NCBI GenBank assembly: GCA_016234985.1
Contig: JACRNK010000112.1
Span: forward strand, 1 to 15,768
Source: Deltaproteobacteria bacterium
GTDB lineage: Bacteria; Desulfobacterota; GWC2-55-46; UBA9637
Length of the DNA stretch: 15,768 nucleotides
Reading direction: 5' to 3'
Part shown: positions 13,733-15,768 of the stretch, one piece after another
Numbering within the stretch: the stretch's first letter is position 1
Layout: every line of letters begins with the position of its first letter
The notes under the pieces: generated by a model
The model's database searches: none
What the model saw: only the letters and a program-made list of their open reading frames with translations
What the model was told of the DNA's origin: nothing
Position numbers and translations under genes: made by a program

Positions 13733-14089
13733 TTATCTCCTTGCCTGAATAAGTTTTGACAACATGCCCGATATTTCCATACACCTTTGCTCTATCTCAT
13801 CAAAAGTCTCTTTTGATAAGTATCCTATCTCGTGAGCAATAATCGCTTGTGTTAAAACTTCCGCTGATGAACCCTTTGCAATATAAAAGTATCTGACAGC
13901 CTCTTTATTAGTCTCCCGTTCATCGCCTTCCGCTATATTGCTCGCAATAGACACCGCAGCCCGCCTGATCTGGTCCCTTAGCCCATAATCCTTACTAAAA
14001 GCGCCTGTATTCGTAATATTGTAGATATGCACAGCAAGTTCCTTGCCCTTCTGCCAAACCTTCAGCGATTTAAATCCACCCTTACTCAT
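13733..14089 (-). CDS. Four-helix-bundle protein (S23 / TIGR02436-like)
   Basis: This is a 118-residue, all-helical protein with family signatures: FKSLKVWQKGKELAVHIY near the start, LRDQIRRAAVSIASNIAEG in the middle, and AVRYFYIAKGSSAEVLTQ towards the end. The family was first met as ORFs in intervening sequences of 23S rRNA genes and is widespread as stand-alone genes. It is structurally related to Avd of diversity-generating retroelements. Its biochemical role is not settled. It stands between the RTX gene and its exporter, with heptamer arrays on both sides. The array at 14096-14144 supplies the GGGGG site before the ATG. No rRNA or reverse transcriptase is near. The placement suggests it came in with, or between, repeats rather than being a true part of the secretion system. 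Confidence 0.9.
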   Translation of the reverse strand: MSKGGFKSLKVWQKGKELAVHIYNITNTGAFSKDYGLRDQIRRAAVSIASNIAEGDERETNKEAVRYFYIAKGSSAEVLTQAIIAHEIGYLSKETFDEIEQRCMEISGMLSKLIQARR

Positions 14090-14095
14090 CAGTTT

Positions 14096-14144
14096 TTCCC
14101 CCTTTCACCCTTCACCCTTCACCTTTCACCTTTATCCTTTATCC
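14096..14144. repeat. Seven-unit heptamer array at the RTX / four-helix gene junction
   Basis: Exactly 49 bases on the minus strand form seven heptamers: two GGATAAA, then GGTGAAA, GGTGAAG twice, GGTGAAA and GGGGGAA. The first unit contains the TAA stop codon of the RTX protein, and the last supplies the purine-rich ribosome site for the next gene. This makes it the clearest array in the window. Confidence 0.9.
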
Positions 14145-15768
14145 TTGCGGACTCCAATACTGCGCCAGCACTGCCTGCGCCTCCTGCGGCTTCTGCTGTA
14201 TTGCCTCTGTCCACGCCATGCCGTTGTCCGCAGAGAACGATGCCATGGCCTGAATAAGCTGCTCCACCTGATTGTTAAGCAAGCGGCTTCCATCCGATGT
14301 CTGAAATATTTCGGTTTGATATGCCGCACCCGAATACCAGTTCTGAACTGTAAGTTGGTCAGTTGTGCCGTTTACCGCTATCTTGAGGTCGCTGCCTGAT
14401 TTGGAAAAGATTAATTCTAATGGATTTAGCTCAAGCCGGACTGAATCTGCATCGCCGCCTGTGTCGCTGATTATATCCCTGCCATTGCCGCGATTGAATA
14501 TATATGTGTCGCTGCCGCGTTCGCCATAGAGCGTATCATTTCCTTTTCCGCCTATTAGAACATCATCGCCGTTTCCACCGTATAAAACATCTTTACCGAC
14601 TCCGCCGTCAAGGATGTCATTTCCGTTTTCTCCATAGAGCGTGTCATTCCCTCCTTCTCCGTATAAAGCGTCATTGCCGTTTCCTCCATAGACAGTGTCA
14701 TTGCCTAATCCTGCGCGCACAATATCCTCTCCTTGATATGCGTATATTGTGTCGTCGTGCCGTTTTGTCCAGATGGCATCTGCCTTATTTGTGCCATAGG
14801 TGGTTTTTGATCCAATGACAAGGTCATCCGTATTAAAGGCGCTTCCATCGGCGAAGTTTATTGTTTCAACTGGAATGGTTCCGTCAGGATTGAGTGTTAT
14901 GTCAATGCCCTGAGATGTTTCATCGCCTTCTGCATCGAGAAGTCTCAGATGGGCAACTCCCTGCTCTATGCGGATGATTGTGTGGTCAAAGTCAATGCCT
15001 GTTCCCATTGTGATTGTATCTATGCCTGATGTGTCGCTGAGAGCGTCTAAACCATCTCCGATGTTATATGTATAGACATCGTCTCCGCTCCCGCCGTTTA
15101 GGATATCATTTCCAATGCCGCCGGCAATTATATCAGCGCCTTCACCTGCATTAATTGTGTCATCTCCGTTTCCGCCGTCTATTGTGTCATTGCCCAGTCC
15201 CCCATTCAGAATATTTGCAGAGCTGTTGCCGGTGATAATGTTATTGAGTTCGTTGCCGGCGCCATTAATAGCAGCGTCTCCTGTTAATATGAGATTTTCT
15301 ACATTGCTGCTGAGGGTGTAATCAATTCCTGAGTTGACTGTATCGGTTCCCTCGTTTGCATTCTCGGTGACAACATCAGCCGCATTGTCAACAATGTAAG
15401 TATCATCCCCTGCTCCGCCGATCATTGTGTCTGCGCCTGCGCCTCCGTCCAATACGTTTACCCCGCTATTGCCTGTCAGAGTATTATCAAGGCTGTTGCC
15501 TATTCCGGCAATAGCGTCTCCTGTAAGGGTGAGGTTTTCTATATTGCTGCCGAGGGTGTGGTCAATCGCTGAATAGACTGTATCGCTGCCCTCGTTTGCA
15601 TTCTCGGTCACCACGTCACCTGCATTGTCTATAATGTAAGTATCATCCCCGTCGCCGCCCTGCATGGTATCTGCGCCTGCGCCGCCGTCAATGCGGTTAT
15701 TGCCTGTATTGCCAATCAGAGTATTATCAAGGCTGTTGCCTGTGCCGTTGATGTTCTCTGTGCCCGTA
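14139..15768 (-). CDS. RTX calcium-binding protein, C-terminal part (N-terminus beyond the right edge)
   Basis: The frame is open to the right edge (first full codon at 15767), giving 542 visible residues; the ATG at 15665 is internal. About 17 glycine-rich nonapeptides of the type GGxGxDxLx are present (such as [18 protein letters not shown]), which bind Ca2+ outside the cell. The first part is built of an 80-residue tandem unit (VTENANEG...TL..N.ENL.LTGDA...GN.L.N...GN) with 240-bp periodicity in the DNA. After the last block comes a haemolysin-type Ca-binding-related domain ([16 protein letters not shown]... [10 protein letters not shown]) and a C-terminal region that should carry the type I export signal. 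The exporter and HlyD genes lie downstream. An adhesin or surface-layer-like role is more likely than a pore toxin, but the N-terminal domains are not visible. The stop lies in a heptamer array. Confidence 0.93.
   Translation of the reverse strand, partial: TGTENINGTGNSLDNTLIGNTGNNRIDGGAGADTMQGGDGDDTYIIDNAGDVVTENANEGSDTVYSAIDHTLGSNIENLTLTGDAIAGIGNSLDNTLTGNSGVNVLDGGAGADTMIGGAGDDTYIVDNAADVVTENANEGTDTVNSGIDYTLSSNVENLILTGDAAINGAGNELNNIITGNSSANILNGGLGNDTIDGGNGDDTINAGEGADIIAGGIGNDILNGGSGDDVYTYNIGDGLDALSDTSGIDTITMGTGIDFDHTIIRIEQGVAHLRLLDAEGDETSQGIDITLNPDGTIPVETINFADGSAFNTDDLVIGSKTTYGTNKADAIWTKRHDDTIYAYQGEDIVRAGLGNDTVYGGNGNDALYGEGGNDTLYGENGNDILDGGVGKDVLYGGNGDDVLIGGKGNDTLYGERGSDTYIFNRGNGRDIISDTGGDADSVRLELNPLELIFSKSGSDLKIAVNGTTDQLTVQNWYSGAAYQTEIFQTSDGSRLLNNQVEQLIQAMASFSADNGMAWTEAIQQKPQEAQAVLAQYWSPQG
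15236..15768. repeat. 240-bp tandem repeats within the RTX gene
   Basis: Blocks recur exactly 240 bases apart: GTAAGTATCATCCCC at 15396 and 15636, and CAGAGTATTATCAAGGCTGT at 15478 and 15718. A more diverged unit begins near 15236. The pattern continues off the right edge. It corresponds to the 80-residue protein unit and probably arose by duplication within the gene. Confidence 0.8.

Overview
The window looks like a stretch of a Gram-negative, probably anaerobic or facultatively anaerobic bacterium. A TolC-type type I secretion system implies an outer membrane, and a glycyl-radical-enzyme activase implies anoxic metabolism. The mix of genes and interspersed repeats recalls Nitrospirota, Desulfobacterota or environmental candidate-phylum genomes, but nothing here fixes the taxon. 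All genes I accept lie on the minus strand, so transcription runs from right to left. No tRNA, rRNA or CRISPR array is visible.

Layout from right to left along transcription. (1) 15768-14139: the C-terminal part of a large RTX calcium-binding protein whose start lies beyond the right edge. (2) 14089-13733: a small four-helix-bundle (S23-type) protein. (3) 13632-11323: a HlyB-like ABC exporter with a degenerate C39-like domain. (4) 11300-9955: the HlyD-like membrane fusion protein, split into two reading frames by an out-of-frame deletion with a GTGA stop/start overlap. Genes 1, 3 and 4 form a type I secretion locus. It is peppered with degenerate heptanucleotide repeats (about GGNNAAR), some sitting in frame inside the exporter genes. 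(5) 9954-9218: a gene-poor spacer with a REPIN-like pair of hairpins and a 207-bp MITE-like element with terminal inverted repeats and a 4-bp target duplication.

(6) 9217-5153: a 1354-residue subtilisin-like protease with a von Willebrand factor A domain fused behind it. It has no obvious signal peptide and is bracketed by a 22-bp direct repeat. (7) 4973-1614: a tight four-gene operon of a glycyl-radical activase, two paralogous membrane proteins with a GWPxWE motif, and an old-yellow-enzyme family flavoprotein with a C-terminal cysteine cluster. No glycyl radical enzyme is present in the window. (8) 1450-1: a second small operon behind a candidate promoter, with a small cysteine/histidine protein, a three-helix membrane protein, and a lipoprotein cut by the left edge.

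The points most worth a second look are the heptamer arrays (including convergent, palindrome-like ones inside coding sequence), the split hlyD, the repeat-flanked subtilase-vWA gene, and the activase/GWPxWE/OYE operon of unknown purpose.
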